Assembly (NCBI RefSeq): GCF_000155475.1
Contig: NZ_DS990392.1
Span: 1 to 64,000 of the forward strand
DNA from: Helicobacter cinaedi CCUG 18818 = ATCC BAA-847
GTDB lineage: Bacteria > Campylobacterota > Campylobacteria > Campylobacterales > Helicobacteraceae
Reading direction: 5' to 3'
DNA: 64,000 nucleotides
Every line of letters starts with the position of its first letter. Position 1 is the stretch's first letter. The position numbers and the translations under genes were made by a program. Below are positions 52,554-61,166 of this stretch, one piece after another. Under the pieces are notes generated by a model that was not told the origin of the DNA, did not search any database, and was given only the letters and a program-made list of their open reading frames with translations.

Positions 52554-53234
52554 ATGCCACAGAATAATGTAGAATCTTTAGCAAAAGCAAGAGCTTTATA
52601 TTATGACTTTTTTGCTGGGTTGTTTTTGTATGAGTTATTAAGTGAGCGTGGCAGTGTGCTTTTAGAACAGATTAGAATCTTAAGGGAAAATAGCTTAAGT
52701 GAAAGCGATAAAGTGCATTTTGAGCTTTTGGAAAGTGAGATTATGCATAAAGGCATAAAAGGAATACTTGATGAATATACACGAACTTTTATTTTGCCTT
52801 TTGATACTCCTTTGCCTAATACGCCAATGCCTCAAAGAAAAAGGCGAGATTCTAATGAAATGGAATCTAATATACACTCCCAGAGTGTGGGGCATATAAT
52901 GCTCTATCTCTCACATTATACTGAGGGCTGTTTAAATGGTAAATCCCTGCTAAAGGCACGAGGACTAACTAAGCAAAGCACCTTTAGACTTAATAGCAAA
53001 GAGTGTAAAGAGAGCGAGGAGCATTTGGGATTTTTACTCTTGCTTATGCGACATCTCTTGCTTTCAAATGATGAGAATGACAAAAGCTTAAGCATAGAGG
53101 TGGCAAATGAGCTTGTTTTACCTTTGGGCGAGTATGTAAGCAAAGCATTACAACAAAGGGAGGATTTAAGCTATTATGCGAGTATAGGAGAGTTGCTCAA
53201 AAGCTTTTTACAGGTGGAATCTGCTTTGCTGTAG
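52554..53234 (+). CDS. TorD-family molybdoenzyme chaperone
   Basis: A 226-residue all-helical protein of the TorD/DmsD type. Visible features are the helical start ARALYYDFFAGLFLYELL, EYTRTFILPFDTPLPNTP in the position of the conserved EYxxLF-like motif, and SEEHLGFLLLLMRHLL. Such chaperones hold a molybdoenzyme until its cofactor is inserted and hide its twin-arginine signal. The gene lies just before the Tat-signal genes, so FdhA is the likely client; a chaperone in the same place in Campylobacter jejuni has been named FdhM. About 100 bases with a hairpin follow. Confidence 0.75.
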   Translation: MPQNNVESLAKARALYYDFFAGLFLYELLSERGSVLLEQIRILRENSLSESDKVHFELLESEIMHKGIKGILDEYTRTFILPFDTPLPNTPMPQRKRRDSNEMESNIHSQSVGHIMLYLSHYTEGCLNGKSLLKARGLTKQSTFRLNSKECKESEEHLGFLLLLMRHLLLSNDENDKSLSIEVANELVLPLGEYVSKALQQREDLSYYASIGELLKSFLQVESALL

Positions 53235-53268
53235 GGGTAATGCTGTAAGAGTAATGGCGGTAGGCTGA

Positions 53269-53296
53269 TTTGAGCTTTTAGTCTTAAAAGTTCAAA
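53269..53296 (+). promoter_or_regulatory. Intercistronic hairpin upstream of the Tat/fdhA genes
   Basis: TTTGAGCTTTTA (53269-53280) pairs with TAAAAGTTCAAA (53285-53296) around the loop GTCT; all twelve positions pair, one as G-U. TGGG-TTTAT-CCCA follows directly. There is no U-run, so an RNA-processing or stabilising structure is more likely than a terminator. It sits between the chaperone gene and the structural enzyme genes. Confidence 0.55.
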
Positions 53297-53334
53297 TGGG
53301 TTTATCCCAAAAGTCAAAAAGCAAAGGAGGCTCT

Positions 53335-53550
53335 ATGAGTAAAACGCAAGAAGACAATCAATCAAGGCGTAAGTTTTTGAAAACTGCTGGGATTGGTGGG
53401 GTTGTGGTTGCGATAGGCTCCCTTAGTTTGAATGGGTGTTCTGGAGAACACAAACAAAAAGAAGTCATCAAGGGTAAAAGCAAAAAGCAAGAGATTTTGT
53501 ATCGTAGCGATACGCAGTATTGGCAGACATATTTTTCTGTTGCCAAATGA
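53335..53550 (+). CDS. Small twin-arginine signal protein of the fdh operon
   Basis: A 71-residue protein with a Tat signal: SRRKFLKTAG followed by a hydrophobic run IGGVVVAIGSLSLNGC. The Cys of LNGC could be a lipoprotein attachment site. The rest is basic (KSKKQE), then TQYWQTYFSVAK. Similar small Tat proteins precede fdhA in other Campylobacterota and are annotated as fdh-associated; no function is established. The ATG at 53335 is five bases after AAGGAGG; an open frame 13 codons longer has no support. Confidence 0.75.
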   Translation: MSKTQEDNQSRRKFLKTAGIGGVVVAIGSLSLNGCSGEHKQKEVIKGKSKKQEILYRSDTQYWQTYFSVAK

Positions 53551-53566
53551 CATATAAGGAGTGAAA

Positions 53567-56386
53567 ATGAGCGAAGTGAATGAAAGACGCAATGCGAGAC
53601 GCTCATTCCTTAAGCTTTCCGCATTGGCTTCTGTGGCTGGTGTGAGTAGTGCTTTTGGGAATGAGGGTGAGCGTGTCATTAGAAAGGCAAGTGAGGCGGA
53701 GCTAAAGGAGCGTTATCCTAACGCAAAGCGTGTGAAAACGATATGTACACACTGCTCTGTGGGCTGTGGGATTATCGCTGAAGTGCAAGATGGCGTGTGG
53801 GTGCGTCAAGAAGTCGCCCAAGATCACCCCATTTCACTTGGCGGACATTGCTGTAAGGGTGCGGATTTGATTGATAGGGCAAGAAGTGAGACGCGTTTGC
53901 GTTATCCACTTGAAAAAGTCAATGGTAAATGGGAACGCACAAATTGGGATAGTGCGATGGATAAAATCGCTTCAAAACTAAGCAAGATTCGTGAAGAAAG
54001 CGGACCTGATGCGGTAATGTGGATAGGAAGTGCAAAGCTCTCAAATGAACAAGCTTATTATTTGCGTAAGTTTTCTGCATTTTTTGGGACAAATAATCTA
54101 GATCACTGCAATCGCGTTTGACACTCCCCAACAGTCGCCGGTGTGGCGAATACATTTGGATTTGGTGGAATGTCAAACCATATTGCCGATATGATGTTTT
54201 CAAAATATATTTTCATCATCGGTGCAAATCCTGCGGTGAATCACCCTGTATCTATGGTGCATATTTTACGCGCTAAAGAGGCTGGAGCGAAAATTGTCGT
54301 TGTAGATCCGCATTTTAGTAAGACTGCGGCAAAGGCTGATGAATATCATAGAATCCGCAGTGGGACTGATATTGCCCTTGTGTATGGTATGCTTCATCAT
54401 ATTATTAAAAATGACTTGCACGATAAGAAATTCTTGCAAGAGCGGATTTATGGCTATGAGGAAATCATCAAGGAAGCGATGAAAATGACGCCTGAAGAGG
54501 CAAGTAATATTACTGGGATTCCCGCTGATACAATCCGTCATATTGCTGAAGATATGGCAAAGGCAAAGCCTGCAAGTCTCATTTGGAATCAAGGGCTAAC
54601 ACAGCACACAGTTGGCACAAGCAACACGCGGATTATGCCGATTTTACAAATGTTCTTGGGTAATATGGGTAAAAATGGTGGCGGTGTCAATATCTTACGC
54701 GGACACGATAATGTGCAGGGAAGTTCAGATATGGCAGCAAACCCTGATATCTTGCCCGGATATTATGCGTTAAATGAAGCGTCTTGGCGACATTTTGCAA
54801 AGCATTGGTATGTTGAATATGAATGGCTACTCTCACGCTTTAAAGATAAAAAGATGATGGAATCTAGCGGTTATGCACATTCTACTTGGAAGTTTGGTGT
54901 GCTAGAACCTGAAAATGCGGCAAACAATGGCGATACGATGTTGCGTGCGTTAGTGGTTATTGGCACAGGTATGACTTCTGTATCTTTGCTTGACTTGCAA
55001 AAAAAAGCAATGGATAAGCTAGAGCTTGTGGTGTTTATTGACCCCTATGTCAATGACTTGGCTATTTATAGCGATAGGGATAATGACTTATTCTTACTTC
55101 CAGCAGCTAGTCAAATGGAAAGCTCTGGTTCAGTAGCAGCGACAAATAGAAGCTATCAATGGCGTTCTAAGGTTATGGAGCCACTCTTTGAATGCAAGGA
55201 AGATCAAGAGATTCTCTTTGAGTTTGCTAAGCGATTTGGATTCTTAGAAGAGTATCAACGAAGTCTTTATGAGATTGCTAAAAAAGATGGGCGAAGTGAA
55301 TTCATATGGCCAGAAGATGCGACAACAGAGCTAACGCAAAGTATCCGCAGTATCGGCTTACAAGGTATGAGTCCTAAAAGGCTAAAAGCACATCAAGAAA
55401 ATTGGCATATGTTTGATAAGGTAACGCTGGAGGGTAAAGGTCCATTTAAGGGCGAATATTATGGATTGCCTTGGCCTTGCTGGAGTGATAAACACCCCGG
55501 AACACCGGTATTTTACAATGATAGTATTCCTGTTATGCGTGGTGGTATGGGCTTTAGGGTGAATTGGGGCGATACTTCTCCAGATGGGAAAAGTATGTTT
55601 TCAGCGCGTTCATTGCCCAGCTCTAAAATCGCCGGACATCCGCCTGTGAGCGCAGCAAATGCTGAATCTTTAGGCTTAAAATTAAGTGCCGAAGAGAAAA
55701 AGGCGGTTGAAGGTAGCACTTATGCTCTTGGCTTTGGTAATAATATTTTAGCTGAAAAAGCACTTGAAGCAGGACTTTGTCCTTATGGTAATGGAAGAGC
55801 TAGGGCGGTTGTGTGGAATTGGTATGATAAGATTCCATTGCATCGTGAGCCTATCCACTCTGTGCGTGGGGATTTGGTGGATAAATATCCTAACTTCCCA
55901 GATAAGCCAAATCATTTTAGGGCAAATATCAAATACCGCTCACGACAGATTGAAAAAGATTGGGTAAAAGAATTCCCTATCAATATGCTAAGTGGGCGTT
56001 TGGTCTCACATATGGGGACAGGGACGGAAACACGAAGCGCGAAGTATTTAGCTGAAGTGCATAGCGAAATGTTTGTTGAGATTCACCCTGATAAAGCCTT
56101 TGAACTAGATATCAAAGATGGCGATATGGTGTGGGTGTATGGCACAATGGATACTCGTGCGTTGATTAAGGCTAAACTCTCGTATCGCGTTGATGTCAAT
56201 AGCGTGTGGATACCTCAAAATTTCTCTGGGCTTGATCAAGGTAAGAATCTGCTTGATAAGTATCCTGAAGGCACGGCTGCTTATGCTATTGGTGAATCTG
56301 CAAATATGATTTCAAGCTATGGATTTGACTATAACACAGCTTGTCCGGAGACAAAATGCGGATTATGCCGCATTGAGAAAGCGTAG
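53567..56386 (+). CDS. fdhA: Formate dehydrogenase catalytic subunit, selenocysteine-containing
   Basis: The periplasmic molybdopterin or tungstopterin subunit that oxidises formate to CO2. The N-terminus has a Tat signal (ARRSFLKLSALASVAGVSS), then a 4Fe-4S site CTHCSVGCGI with a later Cys in GGHCCKGAD. Codon 185 is TGA (54119-54121) and is read as selenocysteine: the frame continues R-V-U-H-S-P-T-V-A, the expected active-site context, into 750 further residues of MopB family sequence. The full product is 939 residues, normal for FdhA. A SECIS-like stem-loop follows the TGA. The ATG is five bases after AAGGAG. fdhB follows after 11 bases. No selA, selB or tRNA-Sec gene is in the window. Confidence 0.95.
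54119..54150 (+). promoter_or_regulatory. Selenocysteine UGA codon with bacterial SECIS stem-loop
   Basis: The in-frame TGA is at 54119-54121. Fourteen bases later CGCC (54136-54139) pairs with GGCG (54145-54148) around a GGTGT loop. Bacterial SECIS elements have a GGU-containing apical loop on a short stem at this distance from the codon, which SelB binds. The lower helix is not certain by eye. Confidence 0.8.
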
Positions 56387-56397
56387 GGAGGTAGGCG

Positions 56398-57033
56398 ATG
56401 AGTGATACTTTATTAAAAATGGGCTTAAATGATCCCGGACACGCAAGAATCAAGTTTTATTGCGATGATAATCGCTGTATTGACTGCCACGGCTGTGATG
56501 TAGCGTGTAAGGAAGCTCACCACTTGCCTGTGGGGATTAATAGAAGACGCGTTGTAACGCTCAATGATGGGATTCAAGGTGCGGAAAAATCTATATCTAT
56601 TGCTTGTATGCATTGTGCTGATGCACCTTGTGCAAAAGTCTGCCCGGTGGATTGCTTTTATATCCGTGCAGATGGAATTGTCTTGCACAATAAGAAAACC
56701 TGCATTGGCTGTGGATATTGCTTGTATGCTTGTCCTTTTGGCGCACCGCAATTCCCCAAATCTGATGTATTTGGCTCACGCGGCTCAATGGATAAATGCA
56801 CATTCTGTGCTGGTGGTCCTGAAGAGACAAATAGTGAGGAAGAATATCGCTTGTATGGGCAAAATCGCATTGCAGAAGGCAAAGTCCCTGCGTGTGCGGC
56901 GATGTGCTCTACAAAGGCACTTTTAGCAGGTGGAAGCGATGATGTAAGTGCGATTATCCGTGAGCGTGCTTTGAAAAAAGGGCTAGATCCTGCAAGGACA
57001 CCGCATACTTGGCAAAAAGCCTATGGTGATTAA
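56398..57033 (+). CDS. fdhB: Formate dehydrogenase iron-sulfur subunit
   Basis: A 211-residue electron-transfer subunit with four 4Fe-4S clusters. The Cys groups are CIDCHGCDVACKEAH, CMHCADAPCAKVCPVDC, CIGCGYCLYACPFG and CTFCAGG with CAAMC. It has no signal of its own and would be exported with the Tat-tagged FdhA. It passes electrons to the FdhC cytochrome. It lies 11 bases after fdhA and 17 before fdhC. Confidence 0.95.
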   Translation: MSDTLLKMGLNDPGHARIKFYCDDNRCIDCHGCDVACKEAHHLPVGINRRRVVTLNDGIQGAEKSISIACMHCADAPCAKVCPVDCFYIRADGIVLHNKKTCIGCGYCLYACPFGAPQFPKSDVFGSRGSMDKCTFCAGGPEETNSEEEYRLYGQNRIAEGKVPACAAMCSTKALLAGGSDDVSAIIRERALKKGLDPARTPHTWQKAYGD

Positions 57034-57050
57034 TCTATAAGGAGTGATGA

Positions 57051-58079
57051 ATGAAACATATCTTTATAGTGTTGCTTGGGTGTGTATTATGTGTGCTTAG
57101 TGCGTATGGTGCGGGAGATTCAGTGAGTGTGAGTGAGCCAAAGGGTGCGATTACATTTAAGACAAATACTGACATTTATGGGACTGCACAAATTGAAGCC
57201 ATTAAAAATTGGGGCTTAGGCACAAATACGGCTGGGGTGATAGAATCTAGTGTTGTTGAAGGTAAAGGCGGGAGTATAGAGCCACTCACTCACGGCGAAG
57301 ATATTAGTGGGATTCGTGGCTGGAATGGTTTAGGAGAGCTTTTTACAATTCTGCAAGAGCAGTATTTTGCTCTTATCTTTTTGCTGATTGTGATTTTTGT
57401 GCCAATGGCGTTTTATGGGCACTATAAGATTGTTGGGAAGCGACACTATTCACACGATAGTTTTTTGGTTGTTTTTACAAAATACAATATTATCGTGCAT
57501 TGGTGTGCGGCAGTGCCTTTTGTAATGCTCTGTCTCACAGGGCTTATGATGGTTTTTGGTGATAAGCTTGGTGGTGGTGCGTTGATACGCTTTGCACGAG
57601 ATGTGCACGGGTTTGCTACTTTATTTTTTGCTGTGTTTGGGACATTGATGTTTTTGATGTGGGCGAAAGATTGTCTGTTTAAATCCTATGATATTAAGTG
57701 GATGATGATTTTAGGCGGTTATTTAGATAAGGTTAATCGCGAAGTCCCCGCACATAAATTTAATGCCGGGCAAAAGATGTGGTTTTGGGTGGCTACACTT
57801 GGTGGAGGCGTGATGGTTTTCACCGGAGCAGTTATGTTCTTTCAATGCACGGATATTAATACCTTGCGACTTATGGCGATTTTGCATAATGTGCTTGGTT
57901 TTGCTGTCATTGCCCTTTTGATAACGCATATTTATATGGCAGTCTTTGCCATTGAAGGTGCTATGGAATCTATCATCAATGGCAAAATGGGTGAGGAAGA
58001 ACTCTCTATGCTTCATAGCCTTTATTACAAAGATTTAAAGGCTCAAGGTAAGCTAGATTCTATGCGGTTTAAACATTAA
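57051..58079 (+). CDS. fdhC: Formate dehydrogenase cytochrome b subunit
   Basis: A 342-residue membrane subunit that passes electrons to menaquinone. It begins with a signal peptide (IFIVLLGCVLCVLSAYG) and a periplasmic lead of about 90 residues, then has five membrane helices. Likely haem b ligands are the His residues of NIIVHWCAAVPF, ARDVHGFATLFF, LHNVLGFAVIALLITHIYMA. The long periplasmic lead is common in Campylobacterota FdhC. The gene follows fdhB and precedes fdhD. Confidence 0.92.
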   Translation: MKHIFIVLLGCVLCVLSAYGAGDSVSVSEPKGAITFKTNTDIYGTAQIEAIKNWGLGTNTAGVIESSVVEGKGGSIEPLTHGEDISGIRGWNGLGELFTILQEQYFALIFLLIVIFVPMAFYGHYKIVGKRHYSHDSFLVVFTKYNIIVHWCAAVPFVMLCLTGLMMVFGDKLGGGALIRFARDVHGFATLFFAVFGTLMFLMWAKDCLFKSYDIKWMMILGGYLDKVNREVPAHKFNAGQKMWFWVATLGGGVMVFTGAVMFFQCTDINTLRLMAILHNVLGFAVIALLITHIYMAVFAIEGAMESIINGKMGEEELSMLHSLYYKDLKAQGKLDSMRFKH

Positions 58080-58123
58080 GGGTTTGTGCCACAAAAAGAG
58101 TGTATGTTGCAAAAGGGCTTGTG

Positions 58124-58903
58124 TTGAAAAAAGTCGTGCATAAAATGCGTATGTTAAGAATCCATAGAGATGGCAGGGCGGAGACATTACAAGATGATGT
58201 CATTGAGGAGCAACGCATAGCCTTTTATCTTAATGGCACAAAGCTTTTATCGGTGATGAGTTTGCCTTATCACCAAGACGCTCATTTGGTAGGATTCTTG
58301 CTTAATGAGGGCGTGTTAGAATCTGTAAATGATATTGTCTCGCTTGAGATTGCCAAAGATGGCTTAAGTGTGTATATGCAAGCTAAGATTGAAGAATCTA
58401 AACTCACTCATCTCCATAAGGAAAAAACTTTAACAACAGGTTGCTGTGTGGGGGTGAGTGCGAATTTTGATGGTGAGATTGCACAGAAGTTTATCGCTTC
58501 AACAATGCGAGTGAGTGTGGATAGAATCTTTGAGTTGATTGACGAGTTTAATGCCCCAAGTGAGCTTTTTTCACAGACAGGCTGTGTGCATAAGGCTATG
58601 CTTGTGTGTGAAAAAACGCTTATATGCGAAGATGTGGGGCGACATAATGCCATTGATAAAGTCATTGGTATGGCAAGACTAAGTCATTTAAGTTTGCAAG
58701 ATTCTATTTTAATAGTGAGCGGGAGGCTCTCAATGGAGATGGTGATAAAAGCGGCGATGAGTGATATTCCTATGGTGATTTCTCGTGCAGCTACAACGCA
58801 TCTTGGCATTAAATCTGCTCAACTTTTAGGTGTCAGTCTTGTAGGCTTTGCTCGTGGTGATACGCTGAATCTTTACACACATACTTCACGCATTGTATGT
58901 TAG
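58124..58903 (+). CDS. fdhD: Formate dehydrogenase accessory sulfurtransferase FdhD
   Basis: FdhD transfers sulfur from IscS to the molybdenum cofactor before insertion in FdhA. The pattern ERIAFYLNG-like EQRIAFYLNG, LVGFLLNEGV, the reactive cysteines in LTTGCCVGVS, the FSQTGCVHKAML block, CEDVGRHNAIDKVIG and SRAATTHLGIKSA identify it. The start is unsure: TTG at 58124 has GGG six bases upstream; GTG at 58100 or 58121 or ATG at 58145 are alternatives. It ends the fdh operon, and the efflux operon begins 110 bases later. Confidence 0.9.
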   Translation: MKKVVHKMRMLRIHRDGRAETLQDDVIEEQRIAFYLNGTKLLSVMSLPYHQDAHLVGFLLNEGVLESVNDIVSLEIAKDGLSVYMQAKIEESKLTHLHKEKTLTTGCCVGVSANFDGEIAQKFIASTMRVSVDRIFELIDEFNAPSELFSQTGCVHKAMLVCEKTLICEDVGRHNAIDKVIGMARLSHLSLQDSILIVSGRLSMEMVIKAAMSDIPMVISRAATTHLGIKSAQLLGVSLVGFARGDTLNLYTHTSRIVC

Positions 58904-58923
58904 AACCCTCGGCGTTTTTACCT

Positions 58924-58961
58924 ATTTTGTAAATAGTTGTATATACAACTATTTACAAAAT
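58924..58961. promoter_or_regulatory. 38-bp perfect palindrome, likely repressor operator of the efflux operon
   Basis: The half-site ATTTTGTAAATAGTTGTAT is followed immediately by its exact reverse complement, centred between 58942 and 58943. It ends 26 bases before a TATAAT box, so it covers the -35 region of the promoter. Such a site fits a TetR-type dimer or pair of dimers, as CmeR on cmeABC in Campylobacter. It has no G/C-rich stem or U-run, so it is not a good terminator. No regulator gene is adjacent. Confidence 0.75.
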
Positions 58962-58987
58962 TTGGCTAAAATCTCACTCCAAATTTT

Positions 58988-58993
58988 TATAAT
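58988..58993 (+). promoter_or_regulatory. -10 box of the hefABC operon
   Basis: TTTATAATCATC holds a perfect TATAAT 20 bases before the hefA ATG. A weak TTGGCT lies at 58962-58967, next to the palindrome. The transcript would start near 59000 with TAGGAG in its very short leader. Confidence 0.6.
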
Positions 58994-59013
58994 CATCACT
59001 TAGGAGTTATTGT

Positions 59014-60432
59014 ATGATGAGAAAAAGTATAGTATGTATAGCATTTGTATTCGCTTCGCAGATGTTTGCGGAGATTCAAAATGACAATTTTGAATCTGAA
59101 AAAGTATATCGGTTTGAAGAGATTGAATCTACAAAAGATGATCTACAAATCCAAGGGAATAGTCAAGCCCCAACAAATAAAGGCGAGGCGGATAAGACTT
59201 CAGGGCGACTTTTTACTTTAGCTGAATTATTAGAGGGGGCAAAGAAAAACTACAATCTTGAGGCTAAAGAATTGGCAATTTTACAAGCCCAAGCGGTAAA
59301 TCGTGCGGCTTATGGGGAGTTTTTACCCACACTTGATGGGGCATATCAATACCAAGATACAGATAATCCAAGTATGCGTCTAAAAGCTCATACAAGCAGT
59401 GCCAAGGCGAATTGGGAGGTTTTCAGCGGATTTAAGACTTATAATAAAGTTCGTGAGAAAGACTCCTTGTATCGTGCAAGTATTGAAGATAAGGAGCATA
59501 CAAAAGATCAATTATTTTTAAATATCATTGAGCAGTATTATGGGTATTTTACCAACCGCGCACAGCTTTTAAGCCTTGAGCAGAAACGCACACAACTTGA
59601 ATCTAATATTAAACGCGTGGAGCGTTTGTATAATACAGGGCTTACGACTATTGATGATGTAGAATCTTTGCGTGCAGAAGTCCTTGCCACAGAACACGAA
59701 CTTGCTAATATTAAAATGGAGATTGAAAAAAATAAATTTATGCTTTCACTTTTATCAAATACTGAAGTAGAGGCACTAGAGCGTAAGACTATCAAAACGC
59801 CACTTTTTAAGCTTGATGAGAATAGGCACGATTTGAATATGCTGAATTTCCAAGCCCAAAGTGCTAAATATCAAGCAAGACAGATTAATTATTTACCGAT
59901 TGTAAGCGTGAGTGATACCTATGTGATTAATAGTGATATTACTAAAAATGGCTCTCTTGCATTCAAGGACTTGCCACCGGGTATGAGTGCAAATGATATG
60001 CTTCCTATGATTCAGCGTTCATTCCCACTCAATCAAAATCAAATTATGATAAGTGCAACCATTCGTCTTGATGCCCTAACAATCTATCATCAAAATGAAG
60101 CAGCACGACTTGGCTATATGAAATCACTTAAAGAGCTTGCCTATAAAAAAGAAGAGCAGAAAAAAGATGAAAGAATGTATCGTAAAAGCCTAGAGATTGC
60201 CGTAGCAAAGATTAAGGCAAGTGAGGCAGCACTGCGTTCAGCAAATATTGCTTTTGACAATGTGGCTAAAAAATATGACGCACAGATTCTAAACTTTACG
60301 GATTATTTGCAGTCTTTGACAAAAAAGGTAGAGGCGGAGGCGACTTATAATCAGGCGTTAAATAACTATGAAATGCAAAAAGCATATTATATTTATTACA
60401 GCGGACAAGATTTGGCTCAACACATTGAATAA
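59014..60432 (+). CDS. hefA: TolC-family outer membrane efflux protein
   Basis: A 472-residue outer membrane channel. It has a signal peptide (IVCIAFVFASQMFA) and two OEP repeats; long helices include LNIIEQYYGYFTNRAQLLSL with YNTGLTTIDDVESLRAEVLA and the C-terminal NFTDYLQSLTKKVEAEATYN. It would form the exit duct of a tripartite pump with the next two genes. The gene order outer membrane protein, short fusion protein, RND pump is that of H. pylori hefABC; in H. hepaticus hefA is linked to bile resistance. TAGGAG precedes the ATG. Confidence 0.88.
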   Translation: MMRKSIVCIAFVFASQMFAEIQNDNFESEKVYRFEEIESTKDDLQIQGNSQAPTNKGEADKTSGRLFTLAELLEGAKKNYNLEAKELAILQAQAVNRAAYGEFLPTLDGAYQYQDTDNPSMRLKAHTSSAKANWEVFSGFKTYNKVREKDSLYRASIEDKEHTKDQLFLNIIEQYYGYFTNRAQLLSLEQKRTQLESNIKRVERLYNTGLTTIDDVESLRAEVLATEHELANIKMEIEKNKFMLSLLSNTEVEALERKTIKTPLFKLDENRHDLNMLNFQAQSAKYQARQINYLPIVSVSDTYVINSDITKNGSLAFKDLPPGMSANDMLPMIQRSFPLNQNQIMISATIRLDALTIYHQNEAARLGYMKSLKELAYKKEEQKKDERMYRKSLEIAVAKIKASEAALRSANIAFDNVAKKYDAQILNFTDYLQSLTKKVEAEATYNQALNNYEMQKAYYIYYSGQDLAQHIE

Positions 60433-60467
60433 AATTGAGTAGTAAGCAACAAAAAAAAGGAGAAAAG

Positions 60468-61166
60468 ATGAGAAAGATTCTATTGGTGGGATTAATGTTA
60501 TTATCGCATATGTATGCGGGTGAAGATATATATGCGATTTTTAATGCTGAAGCGATAAAAGATGCGAATTTGAATCTCGCAACGAGCGGGATTGTATCAA
60601 ATATTTTAGTTGATGTGGGGAGTGAAGTAAAAAAAGGAGATTTACTTCTCACGCTTTTTAACCAAGATATAGAATCTCAAGCGCGTTCAACAGAGCAGCA
60701 ATATATCTTTGCTAAAAAACAATATGAACGATATCAAAGAAGTGGTGGAGCTGTGGATAGAAACACACTTGATAGGTATAAATCAGAATATAAAAAGCTT
60801 GAGGCGGACTATTCTTACCAAATGGCGATGTTAAGCAAAACGCAGCTTAAAGCCCCTTTTGATGGTGTAATCGCTTCTAAAGAGATTGAGCTAGGCGATG
60901 GTGTGAGTGCTAATAGCACAAAGCTTTTTAGGCTGATAACTAAAGATGTAAAGCTTGTGCTTGAGTTTGATTTTAAATATATTAGCAAGGTTAAGGTTGG
61001 CGATAGATTTGATTTCCGCATTGATGGGAGAAAAGAGGATTTGCATACAACTATTAGCAAAATTTATCCAACTGCCAGCACAAGCACACGCAAAGTCAAA
61101 GCTGAAGCCATAGTCCAAGGTGTGATTCCCGGGACATTTGGTGATGGCTATATAAGGACAAAATAA
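60468..61166 (+). CDS. hefB: Membrane fusion protein of RND efflux pump
   Basis: A short 232-residue periplasmic adaptor. It has a signal peptide (ILLVGLMLLSHMYAG), half-lipoyl motifs ATSGIVSNILVDVGSEVKKG and LKAPFDGVIASKEIELGDGV flanking a short coiled coil, and a beta-barrel segment KVKVGDRFDFRIDGR. It is much shorter than AcrA, as is HefB of H. pylori. The ATG at 60468 is five bases after AAGGAG; a longer frame to 60435 is unlikely. The stop shares a base with the next start (TAATG). Confidence 0.88.
   Translation: MRKILLVGLMLLSHMYAGEDIYAIFNAEAIKDANLNLATSGIVSNILVDVGSEVKKGDLLLTLFNQDIESQARSTEQQYIFAKKQYERYQRSGGAVDRNTLDRYKSEYKKLEADYSYQMAMLSKTQLKAPFDGVIASKEIELGDGVSANSTKLFRLITKDVKLVLEFDFKYISKVKVGDRFDFRIDGRKEDLHTTISKIYPTASTSTRKVKAEAIVQGVIPGTFGDGYIRTK

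Noticed and set aside
54119-54142. fdhA as two genes split by a nonsense codon
   Set aside because: The TGA lies in the exact active-site context of selenocysteine formate dehydrogenases, the same frame continues with full family sequence, and a SECIS-like loop follows. Recoding explains it better than a pseudogene.
58924-58961. Palindrome as the terminator of the fdh operon
   Set aside because: The stem is almost all A/T, has no loop bases and no U-run after it, and is placed over the efflux promoter. An operator fits better.
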